From contig NZ_PGVF01000016.1 of the NCBI RefSeq assembly GCF_002860285.1, forward strand, positions 124,001 to 188,000: 64,000 nt of DNA, given 5' to 3'. This DNA is from Bacillus sp. M6-12. GTDB lineage: Bacteria > Bacillota > Bacilli > Bacillales > DSM-1321. This document shows positions 7,798 to 16,633 of the stretch, piece after piece. The position numbers were made by a program, and so were the translations under genes. The notes beneath the pieces were generated by a model. That model made no database searches, was not told the origin of the DNA, and saw nothing but the letters and a program-made list of their open reading frames with translations. Positions within the stretch are counted from its first letter, which is position 1. Every line of letters begins with the position of its first letter.

Positions 7798-8724
7798 ATG
7801 AGCAGGATTGTAGAAATTCAAAATGTTACAAAGACGATTAAAGGTAAAACAATTATTGAAGATATCAGCTTTTCGGTGAATAAAGGAGAGGTGTTTGGTT
7901 TCCTTGGCCCGAACGGTGCAGGAAAGACGACAACCATTCGGATGATGGTTGGCCTGATTGGGATTACTTCAGGTGATATTAAAGTTTTAGGTTACAGTAT
8001 AAAAAATAACTTTGAAAAAGCAGTTTCTCAGGTAGGGGCGATCGTTGAAAATCCCGAGCTGTATAAATTTTTAAGCGGATATCAGAATCTTGTTCACTTT
8101 GCCAGGATGTCAAAAGGAGTTAAGAAAGAAAAAATCGATGAGGTAATTAAGCTGGTTGGTCTTACGGACAGGATTCATGATAAGGTAAAAACTTATTCGC
8201 TCGGTATGAGGCAAAGGCTGGGGCTTGCCCAATCCCTGCTGCATGATCCTAAAGTTCTTATACTCGATGAGCCAACAAATGGATTGGATCCTGCTGGAAT
8301 CCGGGAAATCAGGGATCATCTAAGAATGCTTGCAAGAGAACGGGATATGGCGGTTATCGTTTCAAGCCATTTGCTTTCTGAAATGGAAATGATGTGTGAT
8401 CGGATTGGGATTATCCAAAGCGGTAAGCTTATTGACGTGCAGCTGGTTAGTGACTTTGTCCATGGAACAGAAAAAATTTATGAATTTGAAGTTTCTCCTA
8501 ACCAAAAAGCAATGAGATTGGTGCAAGCTATTTTCCCGGGAATAGAATTTCAGCTGGTGGAGGATGGAATTGCAGCGCCTTTAAAAAAGGAAGAAATACC
8601 TGCCGTCGTAACCGCATTGGCCAATGCTGATATACAGATTTATGGAGTTAAGGAAATTATTAAAACCCTTGAAGATAGATTTCTGGAGGTTACTGAAAAT
8701 AAGGAGGATGCAGTACATGTTTAG
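7798..8724 (+). CDS. ABC exporter ATPase (BcrA / YhcH-like)
   Basis: 308-residue ATP-binding subunit. Walker A is GPNGAGKTTT, signature SLGMRQRLGLAQ, Walker B VLILDEPTNGLDP and the H-loop SSHLLSEM. The C-terminal 80 residues form the small extra domain typical of bacitracin/lantibiotic-type exporters. It follows GAGAGGAG at good spacing. The next gene, a six-helix permease, overlaps its end by 8 bp. Together they resemble BcrAB-like or B. subtilis YhcHI-like exporters; the precise ortholog is not established. Confidence 0.85.
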   Translation: MSRIVEIQNVTKTIKGKTIIEDISFSVNKGEVFGFLGPNGAGKTTTIRMMVGLIGITSGDIKVLGYSIKNNFEKAVSQVGAIVENPELYKFLSGYQNLVHFARMSKGVKKEKIDEVIKLVGLTDRIHDKVKTYSLGMRQRLGLAQSLLHDPKVLILDEPTNGLDPAGIREIRDHLRMLARERDMAVIVSSHLLSEMEMMCDRIGIIQSGKLIDVQLVSDFVHGTEKIYEFEVSPNQKAMRLVQAIFPGIEFQLVEDGIAAPLKKEEIPAVVTALANADIQIYGVKEIIKTLEDRFLEVTENKEDAVHV

Positions 8725-9685
8725 TTTACTTCAAAATGAGTTAATGAAATTATTTAGGCGGCCAGGAACATATGTGATGATTGGTATGATGCTGCTAATG
8801 GTTTCAGTGATGGGTGCGGTTAAGTACCAGGAAGGAAATGCTGATACAGCGGCTAATCAAAAAGGTGAAGGTGAGCAAAAGTGGGAACAACAGCTTCAAA
8901 CAGAAATTTCTGCTTCAAAAAAAGAACTGGAAGCAATGGAAAACGCTCCTGAAAACCAAAAGCAGTTTGTAAAAAGAGATATTGCTGTTAAAGAATATCG
9001 GCTTGCACATCAAGTTTCATCTGAAGACTATTCTGTGTGGAGTTTTGTAAGCGATGCTTCTAATATGATACAGTTTGCCGGGTTATTCGTAATCATCGTT
9101 GCTGCGGGCATAGTAGCTTCGGAGTTTAATTGGGGAACTATTAAATTATTATTAATCAGGCCTATAAGCAGAGGGAAAATTCTTGCTGCTAAATACAGTG
9201 CCGTACTCTTGTTTGCAATAGTAATGCTTGTTATAGCATTTGTTTATTCTTCTATTTTAGGAGTGATCCTTTTTGGGACACCAGAGACAGCTGTCCCGTA
9301 CTTAAATTATTTTAATGGAAAAGTTACTGAACAAAGCATGGTATTCCATTTGGTGATTATGTACGGACTAAAATCTATTCAAATGATTATGCTAGCAACA
9401 ATGGCCTTCATGATTTCGGCAGTATTCAGGAACAGTTCTCTTGCGATCGGACTATCCATCTTCTTAATGTTTACAGGACGAGAGCTAACGAACCTTTTGG
9501 CTGCAAAGTTTGACTGGGCAAAATATGTGCTGTTTGCCAATACAGATTTAACCCAATATTTCGAAGGTATGCCTGCGGTCGATGGCATGACGTTGTCCTT
9601 TTCAGTCACCATGCTCGCTGTATATTTTATATTATTCCAATTTCTAGCCTATTTCGTTTTCAAAAAAAGAGATGTCATTGCTTAA
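8717..9685 (+). CDS. ABC-2 type permease with large loop after helix 1
   Basis: 322 residues starting MFSLLQNELMKLFRRPGTY, a typical ABC-2 permease opening. ATG 8717 has AAGGAGG 9 nt upstream; ATG 8708 is too close to it and earlier starts lie deep in the ATPase gene. The first membrane helix (about 19-35) is followed by an extracytoplasmic segment of about 90 charged residues, then five more helices. It pairs with the ATPase just upstream, with translational coupling through overlap, to form a membrane exporter probably serving peptide or lipid-active antibiotic defence. Confidence 0.8.
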   Translation: MFSLLQNELMKLFRRPGTYVMIGMMLLMVSVMGAVKYQEGNADTAANQKGEGEQKWEQQLQTEISASKKELEAMENAPENQKQFVKRDIAVKEYRLAHQVSSEDYSVWSFVSDASNMIQFAGLFVIIVAAGIVASEFNWGTIKLLLIRPISRGKILAAKYSAVLLFAIVMLVIAFVYSSILGVILFGTPETAVPYLNYFNGKVTEQSMVFHLVIMYGLKSIQMIMLATMAFMISAVFRNSSLAIGLSIFLMFTGRELTNLLAAKFDWAKYVLFANTDLTQYFEGMPAVDGMTLSFSVTMLAVYFILFQFLAYFVFKKRDVIA

Positions 9686-9858
9686 AAGGAAAGGCCTTTC
9701 ATTAAAAAAGGATTTATTAATAGTATTGTTTGTTAATCGAATAAAATCAAGTTCTCAAATAAGGTCTTGATTATTGAAGAAAAGCAATTTAGTTTAAGTG
9801 GATTTTTGCACACTCAATTGTTAAACAGAGATATCCCCTTAATCTAATCCAGTATAAA

Positions 9859-9899
9859 AAAACAAAGTCTCTGATCTGGAAAATCAAAGACTTTGTTTT
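9859..9899. terminator. Bidirectional terminator
   Basis: 12-bp perfect stem, AAAACAAAGTCT (9859-9870) and AGACTTTGTTTT (9888-9899), between the permease (+) and the small protein at 9947-10255 (-). The flanking A and T runs suit both strands. Confidence 0.8.
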
Positions 9900-9946
9900 A
9901 ATTAATTTTATTTATTAAGTGAGAAGATTAAGTCCTTCAACATCTT

Positions 9947-10255
9947 TTATTTTGTTTGTACATGAATTTTGCTTATTTCTTTCCCTTTTTTCAGTTCCTG
10001 ATTTGTCTGTGGAAAACCATTTGCAACCCAATCTGCTTTTAAAACGGAATCATATTGTGTAAGTCCTTTTTCTCGCGGATCTTTATCTGCATCCACGCTT
10101 TCCATTTCGTCAAGCTTTGTGTTGTTTCTCATATCCAAATCCTCGATCACGTTAAATGATGCTTTCAGTGTTTTCCTATAAGCGAGAAAAGCCCATACGG
10201 CGCCGCCGGCTGAAAGAATAGATCCTAAAACAAAGTTCATGGTTGATTTTTTCAT
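9947..10255 (-). CDS. Small membrane-anchored hypothetical protein (102 aa)
   Basis: ATG 10255 follows GGAGGGATAATACC. The N-terminus MKKSTMNFVLGSILSAGGAV is a single hydrophobic anchor ending in AFLAYRK; the remaining 75 residues are charged and soluble, with the segment DKDPREKGLTQYDSVLKADW. I do not recognise the family. It stands between two ABC exporter loci but on the opposite strand. Confidence 0.6.
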   Translation of the reverse strand: MKKSTMNFVLGSILSAGGAVWAFLAYRKTLKASFNVIEDLDMRNNTKLDEMESVDADKDPREKGLTQYDSVLKADWVANGFPQTNQELKKGKEISKIHVQTK

Positions 10256-10308
10256 GGTATTATCCCTCCATTAGAATGGTTTGTTCCTGTCTCTATTTTC
10301 TTTACCCG

Positions 10309-10389
10309 TTATGTTCCTTCTTTAAAAGTCTGATTTATACCCAGTAATAATAAAATTAATGAAACCACTAATAGAATATATATATTCAT
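10309..10389 (-). CDS. Putative 26-aa membrane microprotein
   Basis: Frame starting MNIYILLVVSLILLLLGINQ with a hydrophobic helix of about 18 residues and a short charged tail. The ribosome site AGGAAAGG lies 10 nt upstream. It precedes the 102-aa membrane protein on the same strand and could be cotranscribed with it. Too short for family recognition; supported only by its start context and composition. Confidence 0.4.
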   Translation of the reverse strand: MNIYILLVVSLILLLLGINQTFKEGT

Positions 10390-10595
10390 ATTAAGTTACC
10401 TTTCCTAATATATCACTTGATATAAAAGTAAGGTTTTTTGTAAAAAAATCAGCTTTATTTTCGGGAAAGTAAAGTTCTTTATTTTTTATGAGGAGCTTCC
10501 GCTTTTCTTTTTTTCAGCTTGGCAGGGGAACGCAGATGTTTTGTCGAATTTGAAATTGCTGCAGTTAAAAATTTCAATAGATCAGGTGTGAGAGC

Positions 10596-11786
10596 TTGTT
10601 AAAAAATACTAGGTTAGTGATGTTTCTGCTGATAAGCTATGTTTATTATTCTAAGGTGCCGGATGATCCCTTTTTAACAGGCTATGTTATTGCTGTTGCT
10701 TTACTTTATTCCATCAATCATATTATTATCTTTACCCAAATAAATGACCGGCTGCTGATGACTATTATTGTTGTCGATACTTTGCTGAGTGTTTCGTTTG
10801 GATTTTTGTTTCCTGGCTCGACTTTATACTTAATTTTACTTGGTGTAGTGGCAGTAACTTTAACTATTCATTCTTCAAACAAAAACGTTATTAAGATGAG
10901 TGTCGGGATTTTTTTGGCAATATGGGCAGTTGTTATGTATTATTGGCAAGAAAAGACAGGGAGTTTGGATTTACTGGATAATATCATAAGTGTTTCGTTT
11001 GTGGTTTTCGGGTCAGTTGTAGGTAATCTTATCCGAAAATTGCTGGAAGCACAGGAAACAATGAATGAACAATATAAGCAAATGAATGCTTCACATGATG
11101 CGTTAACAGAAGTACATCAGCAGCTTCAAGTCTATTCAAAGCAAGTAGAAGAACTTACAACCATTCGCGAACGTAACCGGATTGCCCGGGAAATTCATGA
11201 TACCGTTGGACATAAAATGACAGCACTGCTTGTCCAATTGGAACTGGGCCGGGAATTATTGCATTTGGATATACATAAGACAGAAGAAGCCATTTCGGTT
11301 TGTAATCAATTGGCTAGAGATGCCCTTCAGGAAATACGTTTATCGGTCCGGACGCTTCATCATGACGAGGGCGTTCAGCTTACCATTAATCAATCAATTC
11401 GGAACATGCTGGAGGAATTTTACCAAAAGGCTCAATTAGAAACCATTTTTGAATTAAATGGTGATCCTGCTGTCATTCCAGTTTCACTTCAGCCAACGAT
11501 TATCAGAACAATACAGGAATCATTAACAAATGCGAAGCGTCACGGTGCGGCTTCACATTTTCAGCTGCAAATGGAATGCAGTTCCGAAGAAATTACGATT
11601 ATCACAAAGGATAATGGCAAAGGAGCCAGCAATTTTATTCCTGGATTCGGACTTATCAATATGAAGGAGAGAATTGAAGAACATGGCGGGTCTGTTGCTT
11701 TTGAAAGTCAAGAGGGAGAAGGATTTAAAATGAAAGTGCAATTCCCGCTTCTCCAGAAAAAGTGGGTGGCAGGAGGAAGCAAATGA
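10596..11786 (+). CDS. lnrJ: Sensor histidine kinase of a linearmycin-type resistance locus (LnrJ/YfiJ-like)
   Basis: 396 residues from TTG 10596 with AGGTGTGAG upstream. Six or so hydrophobic segments occupy residues 5-150, followed by a coiled coil. The phosphoacceptor His is in REIHDTVGHK; the ATPase domain has QESLTNAKRHG and DNGKGAS. Gene order kinase-regulator-ATPase-permease-permease and the product sizes match B. subtilis lnrJKLMN (yfiJKLMN), where the kinase responds to linear polyenes such as linearmycin. Orthology is inferred from order and size, not from an alignment. Its stop overlaps the regulator start by ATGA. Confidence 0.75.
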   Translation: MLKNTRLVMFLLISYVYYSKVPDDPFLTGYVIAVALLYSINHIIIFTQINDRLLMTIIVVDTLLSVSFGFLFPGSTLYLILLGVVAVTLTIHSSNKNVIKMSVGIFLAIWAVVMYYWQEKTGSLDLLDNIISVSFVVFGSVVGNLIRKLLEAQETMNEQYKQMNASHDALTEVHQQLQVYSKQVEELTTIRERNRIAREIHDTVGHKMTALLVQLELGRELLHLDIHKTEEAISVCNQLARDALQEIRLSVRTLHHDEGVQLTINQSIRNMLEEFYQKAQLETIFELNGDPAVIPVSLQPTIIRTIQESLTNAKRHGAASHFQLQMECSSEEITIITKDNGKGASNFIPGFGLINMKERIEEHGGSVAFESQEGEGFKMKVQFPLLQKKWVAGGSK

Positions 11787-12454
11787 TAAAAATTTTGATT
11801 GTTGATGATCAGCCTCTAATCAGGGATGGGCTGGCTACCCTATTAGGGCTGAGGGCAGAGCTTGAAATAGTTGGAACAGCGGGTGATGGGCAGGAAGCAT
11901 TTGAAAAAGTACAGGAACTGCACCCTGATATTGTTTTAATGGATATCAGGATGCCTGGTACAAGCGGAGTAGAAGGAACAAGTTTAATCACAAAGCATTC
12001 AACTGGAACTAAAGTGCTTATGTTAACGACTTTTAAGGACAGTGAACTCATTTTTGAAGCATTAGAAGAAGGGGCCAGCGGATATCTGCTTAAGGATATG
12101 CCTACAGATACCATCGTCAAAGCCATCCTGACTGTGCATTCTGGCGGATTAGTTCTGCCGCCTGATATTACTGGACAAATGCTCCGGGAAATAAAGAAAA
12201 CAAAACAGCTGGAAACAGCGCCTGAGCGGGCGGAAGGGATACCACAGTCAGTAAAAGAGCTTACAGAACGGGAGATAGAGGTCCTCCGCCAGCTGGGGTA
12301 TGGGTTAAGCAATAAAGAAATTGCAGACATTCTTTTTATTACAGAAGGAACTGTGAAAAATCATGTATCAAATCTGATTGGAAAGCTGGGGATCCGCGAC
12401 CGTACACAAGCAGCCATCTTTGCCGTACGTTATGGAATCACTGTGTTTGAATAG
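11783..12454 (+). CDS. lnrK: Response regulator, LuxR/NarL type (LnrK/YfiK-like)
   Basis: 223 residues. ATG 11783 is chosen for its AGGAGG site and ATGA overlap with the kinase. Receiver domain: VDDQPL, phosphoacceptor Asp in DIVLMDIRMPG, Lys in LLKDMPTD. Output domain: ELTEREIEVLRQLGYGLSNK and EGTVKNHVSNL. In B. subtilis the homologous regulator activates the adjacent ABC genes. A weak terminator and then a palindrome precede lnrL here, which fits separate induction of the exporter. Confidence 0.8.
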   Translation: MIKILIVDDQPLIRDGLATLLGLRAELEIVGTAGDGQEAFEKVQELHPDIVLMDIRMPGTSGVEGTSLITKHSTGTKVLMLTTFKDSELIFEALEEGASGYLLKDMPTDTIVKAILTVHSGGLVLPPDITGQMLREIKKTKQLETAPERAEGIPQSVKELTEREIEVLRQLGYGLSNKEIADILFITEGTVKNHVSNLIGKLGIRDRTQAAIFAVRYGITVFE

Positions 12455-12492
12455 CAATTCTGCATATTACTTTCGGCATATACAAACTTTCA

Positions 12493-12522
12493 AAGGGCCT
12501 GAACAGGTCTTTTTTTTTTGGA
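12493..12522 (+). terminator. Terminator-like hairpin with long U-tract
   Basis: Short GGCCTG-AA-CAGGTC stem followed by ten T residues between the regulator and the exporter genes. Confidence 0.6.
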
Positions 12523-12552
12523 AAAAATCTTCCCTGCGATATATGGAAAAAT

Positions 12553-12565
12553 TTTCATTATGAAA
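12553..12565. promoter_or_regulatory. Candidate regulator-binding palindrome upstream of the exporter genes
   Basis: TTTCAT-T-ATGAAA, a perfect 6-1-6 palindrome 38 bp before the ATPase start. Position suits a response-regulator site; there is no second copy to support it. Confidence 0.3.
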
Positions 12566-12603
12566 TAAGATTAATACAAAGATAAGAAAAAGGAGTGGCA
12601 CAC

Positions 12604-13539
12604 ATGCTGATTGTTGAGGATATCAAGAAAACATTTTCACAGATGGAGGTTGTCAGAGGAATCTCTTTTACTGTCCAAAAGGGTGAATCCTTTGGACTGC
12701 TTGGGCCAAATGGTGCGGGGAAATCAACCACCATTGGCATGATCTGCGGTTTGCTTTCCTGCGATTCAGGAGAAATTACTGTTTCCGGCAGCTCGGTGAA
12801 AAGACGGCCCATGGACATAAAAAGGAAAATTGGGGTGGTTCCCCAGGAAATAGCCCTATACCCAACAATGTCAGCGAAAGATAATCTGCTCTTCTGGGGC
12901 AAAATGTACGGACTTTCTGGAGCTCAAGCTAGAAAACGGGCAGATGAAGTGCTTGAATTTGTTGGATTGGCTGATCGGGCAAAACACAAAATCGAAACAT
13001 TTTCGGGCGGCATGAAGCGAAGGATCAATATTGGAGCTTCCTTAATGCATGAGCCTGAATTATTAATAATGGACGAACCGACAGTGGGGATTGATCCGCA
13101 ATCAAGAAATCATATTCTGGAAACTGTTAAAGAGCTAAATAAGCAGGGAATGACCGTTATTTACACCTCCCACTACATGGAGGAAGTCGATTTTTTATGT
13201 AATCGGATCGGTATTGTTGATCAAGGGAAAATGATTGCATTGGGGACGAAAGATGACTTATGCAAACGCCTTGCTGGAGGTACTGCTATCAAAATGAGTT
13301 TGAATTCGTTGGATGATAGTTTTATTGAAAGTATAAAAGCGTTATCCAATGTAGAGCGAATCATAGCAAATCCAGAGGACGGTACACTTGAAGTATTTGT
13401 TAACAACCATCAGATAGTCATGGGAGATATTATGGGCTGCGCGATAAAGAACAAACTCCAAGTGCTGTCGTTTGAAGTAAAGGAGCCTAATTTGGAAAGT
13501 TTATTTTTATCATTAACCGGTCGCTCTCTGCGAGACTAA
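12604..13539 (+). CDS. lnrL: ABC exporter ATPase (LnrL/YfiL-like)
   Basis: 311 residues from ATG 12604, with AAGGAG 8 nt upstream; GTG 12595 overlaps that site. Walker A GPNGAGKSTT, signature FSGGMKRRINIG, Walker B LLIMDEPTVGIDP, H-loop TSHYMEEV, and a C-terminal accessory segment. The length equals that recalled for B. subtilis LnrL. It energises the two permeases that follow at 12-bp spacings. Confidence 0.8.
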   Translation: MLIVEDIKKTFSQMEVVRGISFTVQKGESFGLLGPNGAGKSTTIGMICGLLSCDSGEITVSGSSVKRRPMDIKRKIGVVPQEIALYPTMSAKDNLLFWGKMYGLSGAQARKRADEVLEFVGLADRAKHKIETFSGGMKRRINIGASLMHEPELLIMDEPTVGIDPQSRNHILETVKELNKQGMTVIYTSHYMEEVDFLCNRIGIVDQGKMIALGTKDDLCKRLAGGTAIKMSLNSLDDSFIESIKALSNVERIIANPEDGTLEVFVNNHQIVMGDIMGCAIKNKLQVLSFEVKEPNLESLFLSLTGRSLRD

Positions 13540-13551
13540 GGAGGAATAGAG

Positions 13552-14754
13552 ATGAAAAGCTTGCTGATTGCATGGAAGGATTTTAAGATTCGGATCACTG
13601 ACCGAAAAGGATTCCTAACGATGATATTAATGCCGTTAGTACTAACCGCTATACTTGGTGCTGCTCTTGACTCGGTAATGGGAGGCGATGACAGCTTTAG
13701 CGAAACAACAGTCGGTTTCTACCAGGCAGATGATGATCAAATGGCCGAGATGTTTAGAAAAGAAGTATTATCCCAGATTTCTTTTATAAAAGTGAAACCT
13801 GCTGCAAATGAAAAAGAACTGAAAGAGTTACTAAGAGATGAAAAAATCGATGCGGCCATCATGTTTCCCATAAAGTGGAGCAGCGGCATGAACAATGGAG
13901 AACTCAAGAATGTGACCATTTTATCGCTGCCAGACCGTGAGCTGAAAAGTTCTGTAATTGAATCACTGCTGCAATCTTTCAGCGAACGCATCCAGACAAT
14001 GTCCATAACAACCTCAATGGTCATGGAAGATTTGACACAATCAGCAGCTGTAGTCTCTGGACAAGTAAAAATGCAGTCTGCAGCAGCAGAAATAACAGCC
14101 GATTTAACGGAATCAGTTAAAAAGGAGTATAAAATTGCAGAGGAATCAGTCGGCAAAAAAAATGTTTCTTCCATGCAATATTACGCTGCGGCAATGGCTG
14201 CAATGTTCTTGCTCTTTAATGCAACAGTAGGTGCTAAATCATTTATCCAGGAGCGGGCAACGGAAACATTGGGCCGTCTGATGGTATCACCCACGAGCAA
14301 TACATCCATCTTAATCGGGAAATTTTTGGGAACGCTGCTCTTTGCGCTTATACAATTGCTGATTTTCTATACAGCGACTGCGTTATTTTTTGATGTGAAA
14401 TGGGGAGATAATCTGTTTCAGTTATCGGTGATAGGCATTTCTTATTCCATAGCTGTATCCGGAATTGCCATGATTATTGCCGCACTCATTTCTGATGAGA
14501 AAACAACGGATCTGATCAGCGGTATCGGCATTCAGGTATTCGCTATTTTAGGTGGATCGATGCTCCCGATATATCTGTTTCCGGATTTGCTTCAGACATT
14601 TGCCAATATTACGCCGAATAAATGGGCATTAACTTCATTTCTTAAGATCATGTCAGGAACAACATGGAATGAATTAGCAATGCCAATTGCAGTATTATTG
14701 CTGATGGGTTCAGTGTCACTTACCATTGGCACGTTAAGATTAAAGGCAAGATAG
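13552..14754 (+). CDS. lnrM: ABC-2 exporter permease 1 (LnrM/YfiM-like)
   Basis: 400 residues, ABC2_membrane_3 architecture: one N-terminal helix (about 22-40), an extracytoplasmic domain of about 170 residues (GGDDSFSETTVGFYQADDDQ onward), then a bundle of five helices from about residue 205 containing ATETLGRLMVSP, the typical cytoplasmic coupling motif. AGGAGGAA precedes the ATG. It probably forms a heterodimer with the next permease. Confidence 0.8.
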   Translation: MKSLLIAWKDFKIRITDRKGFLTMILMPLVLTAILGAALDSVMGGDDSFSETTVGFYQADDDQMAEMFRKEVLSQISFIKVKPAANEKELKELLRDEKIDAAIMFPIKWSSGMNNGELKNVTILSLPDRELKSSVIESLLQSFSERIQTMSITTSMVMEDLTQSAAVVSGQVKMQSAAAEITADLTESVKKEYKIAEESVGKKNVSSMQYYAAAMAAMFLLFNATVGAKSFIQERATETLGRLMVSPTSNTSILIGKFLGTLLFALIQLLIFYTATALFFDVKWGDNLFQLSVIGISYSIAVSGIAMIIAALISDEKTTDLISGIGIQVFAILGGSMLPIYLFPDLLQTFANITPNKWALTSFLKIMSGTTWNELAMPIAVLLLMGSVSLTIGTLRLKAR

Positions 14755-14766
14755 GAGGAAAATGCC

Positions 14767-15927
14767 ATGAGGACTACTTGGGCTCTGTGCAGTATGGAAT
14801 TGCTGCGATTATTGAAAAAACCGCAAAGCTATCTGCTTATGTTTGCTATGCCATTATTGTTCACTCTCATATTTGGATCATTGCTGGGTGAAGAAGGCGA
14901 GGAAAAAATAAAGATATTGGTGGTTGATCAAGATAAATCGGTCTTATCCCAATCACTTTACAAACAGATAATTGAGGAAAATACTTTCTTCGACGTACAG
15001 AAGAGTTCTATAAAACAGGCAAAACAAATGCTTGAGGAAAAAGAGGTATCGGGCGCGCTCATCCTATCTAAAGGATTTCAAGCAGGAGTGCTGGCCGGTG
15101 AAGCACCTGAAGTCAAATTTCAAAGAATTCCCGAGTTCACTTCAAGCTCGACGATTATCCAATTCATATCAAATAAAATTGCGAAAACAACAATTGAAGT
15201 ATCTGGATCAGAAAAGTGGAGCGGCTATACCGGAGAATCCTGGGAGGCAATGTATGACAAGGTTTCGGCCGAAACTAATACAGCAGCTTTAAATATAAAC
15301 AAAAGGAACATAGACGAAAAAAGTTCCGTTCCTCAACTAAATGGCATGTCAGCACGAGCTTCTGGGTTTTCCATTATGTTTGTGATGATTGTGATGATGA
15401 GCGTAACTGGCACGATTTTGGAAGCAAGGAAAAACGGTGTGTGGTACCGGATGCTGACTACGCCATCATCAAGGATGCAACTATCTGCTGGCTATCTTTT
15501 ATCCTTTTTCCTGATTGGCTGGATTCAATTTGGAGTATTAATGACTGCAACTCATTTTATGTTTGGCGTAAACTGGGGAAATTTATTAGCTAATATCTTA
15601 TTAGTGTCAGCCATGCTTTGTGCTGTTGTCGGGTTGGGGCTGTTCATTGCCGCGTTAGTAAAAACGGTAGAACAGCAGGCTTCGATCGGGAATTTGGTCG
15701 TCGTGTCTACCTGCATGATAAGCGGTGTTTATTGGCCGCTCGAAATTGAACCTATGTTTATGCAAAAGATGGCTGACTTCCTTCCCCAGACTTGGGCGAT
15801 GAGAGGTTTTACTGATTTGGTGGCAAACGGGGGTTCGCTGACAGATGTACTCGATAATGTGGGAATATTGCTCGCATTTGCCGCTTTGTTCATGGTGCTG
15901 GGAATGAGAAAAATAAAGTTTGAATAA
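14767..15927 (+). CDS. lnrN: ABC-2 exporter permease 2 (LnrN/YfiN-like)
   Basis: 386 residues with the same layout as its neighbour: helix 1, an external domain of about 150 residues, and a five-helix core with ARKNGVWYRMLTTPSS as the coupling motif. It starts 12 bp after the preceding stop with TAGGAGGAA as ribosome site. Last gene of the exporter operon; hairpins follow. Confidence 0.8.
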   Translation: MRTTWALCSMELLRLLKKPQSYLLMFAMPLLFTLIFGSLLGEEGEEKIKILVVDQDKSVLSQSLYKQIIEENTFFDVQKSSIKQAKQMLEEKEVSGALILSKGFQAGVLAGEAPEVKFQRIPEFTSSSTIIQFISNKIAKTTIEVSGSEKWSGYTGESWEAMYDKVSAETNTAALNINKRNIDEKSSVPQLNGMSARASGFSIMFVMIVMMSVTGTILEARKNGVWYRMLTTPSSRMQLSAGYLLSFFLIGWIQFGVLMTATHFMFGVNWGNLLANILLVSAMLCAVVGLGLFIAALVKTVEQQASIGNLVVVSTCMISGVYWPLEIEPMFMQKMADFLPQTWAMRGFTDLVANGGSLTDVLDNVGILLAFAALFMVLGMRKIKFE

Positions 15928-15956
15928 TGGATAACTGACCTAATTAGGAATAACGG

Positions 15957-15978
15957 TCTGCCCCGAAACGGGGGCAGA
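15957..15978 (+). terminator. Strong GC hairpin after the exporter operon
   Basis: TCTGCCCC (15957-15964) pairs with GGGGCAGA (15971-15978). The following sequence is AT-rich but has no true U-run. Confidence 0.5.
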
Positions 15979-16038
15979 TAATTTGTGTATCTCTCACAAT
16001 CCGTTTAGATAAGGCAAAACTAAATAGTTAATAAGATC

Positions 16039-16093
16039 GCCAGGGTGAACTGCTCCCTGGCTCTAGTCTGAGGCCTTAATTGGCCTTTTTTTT
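16039..16093 (+). terminator. Tandem hairpins ending in a U-tract
   Basis: GCCAGGG/CCCTGGC (16039-16061) and AGGCC/GGCCT (16071-16086), the second followed by seven T. Probably the main terminator of the lnr locus. Confidence 0.65.
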
Positions 16094-16135
16094 GTTATAT
16101 GCAACTCATTTCTCAAAGAAGACATTCTTATAAAA

Positions 16136-16445
16136 TTATTTATTAAACACATTGATATTAAAATCATCTGAAATTGCATTTTGAATTATTTGTACATCCT
16201 CTTGAGTAGTTATTAAATTCGGCTACAGATTCATGAAATTTATCCAATTCGGTTATAACTATCTGTTGATCTTTTATAGTTAACGTGTCCTTGTCATCAA
16301 GCAGATTCATTTCCTCATTTAATTGTTCTAATGCCGAATCCAAATGATCGGCTGCCGGAGCAAAATCGGATTCCAGAGAGCAGCCGGATAACAAAACGCT
16401 CAGCAGCAGACAGGGTATTAGAATCTTTTGTTTTACCAGCATCAA
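16136..16445 (-). pseudogene. Decayed lipoprotein paralog (internal deletion with frameshift)
   Basis: The intact N-terminal frame starts at 16445 with a lipoprotein signal ending in LLSGCS and runs in frame to VAEFNN, then goes out of frame. In the next frame the sequence resumes ITTQEDVQIIQNAISDDF and ends NINVFNK at 16136. This tail matches the C-terminus of the lipoprotein at 3688-4128 (ALSDDFSFNLFKK). Compared with that paralog about 35 residues of the middle are missing at the frame change, so a deletion removed them. The shifted frame ends at 16164 with a foreign tail. Confidence 0.7.
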
Positions 16446-16573
16446 CCTCAGCCTCTCGTTTTGTTACCATCAATATATCTTTTAAGAGTCATATTGATAA
16501 GTGACTTCCAGCCAAAATATATGCTTGAAAGTAGCGTAAAGCCATTTCGATGAAATAAATGCCAAAAAATATC

Positions 16574-16603
16574 TTGACCGTAAGATTTTTGCAAGAGGAT
16601 AAT
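16574..16603 (+). promoter_or_regulatory. Sigma-A promoter of the third kinase
   Basis: TTGACC (16574-16579), 18-bp spacer, GATAAT (16598-16603); near copy of the promoter at 5651-5680. Confidence 0.7.
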
Positions 16604-16633
16604 GGAATAAGCACATTAGAAGGAAGATGGCAA

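Noticed and set aside
11809-12330. 173-codon minus-strand frame over lnrK
   Set aside because: Shadow of a clear response-regulator gene; serine-rich, no family features.
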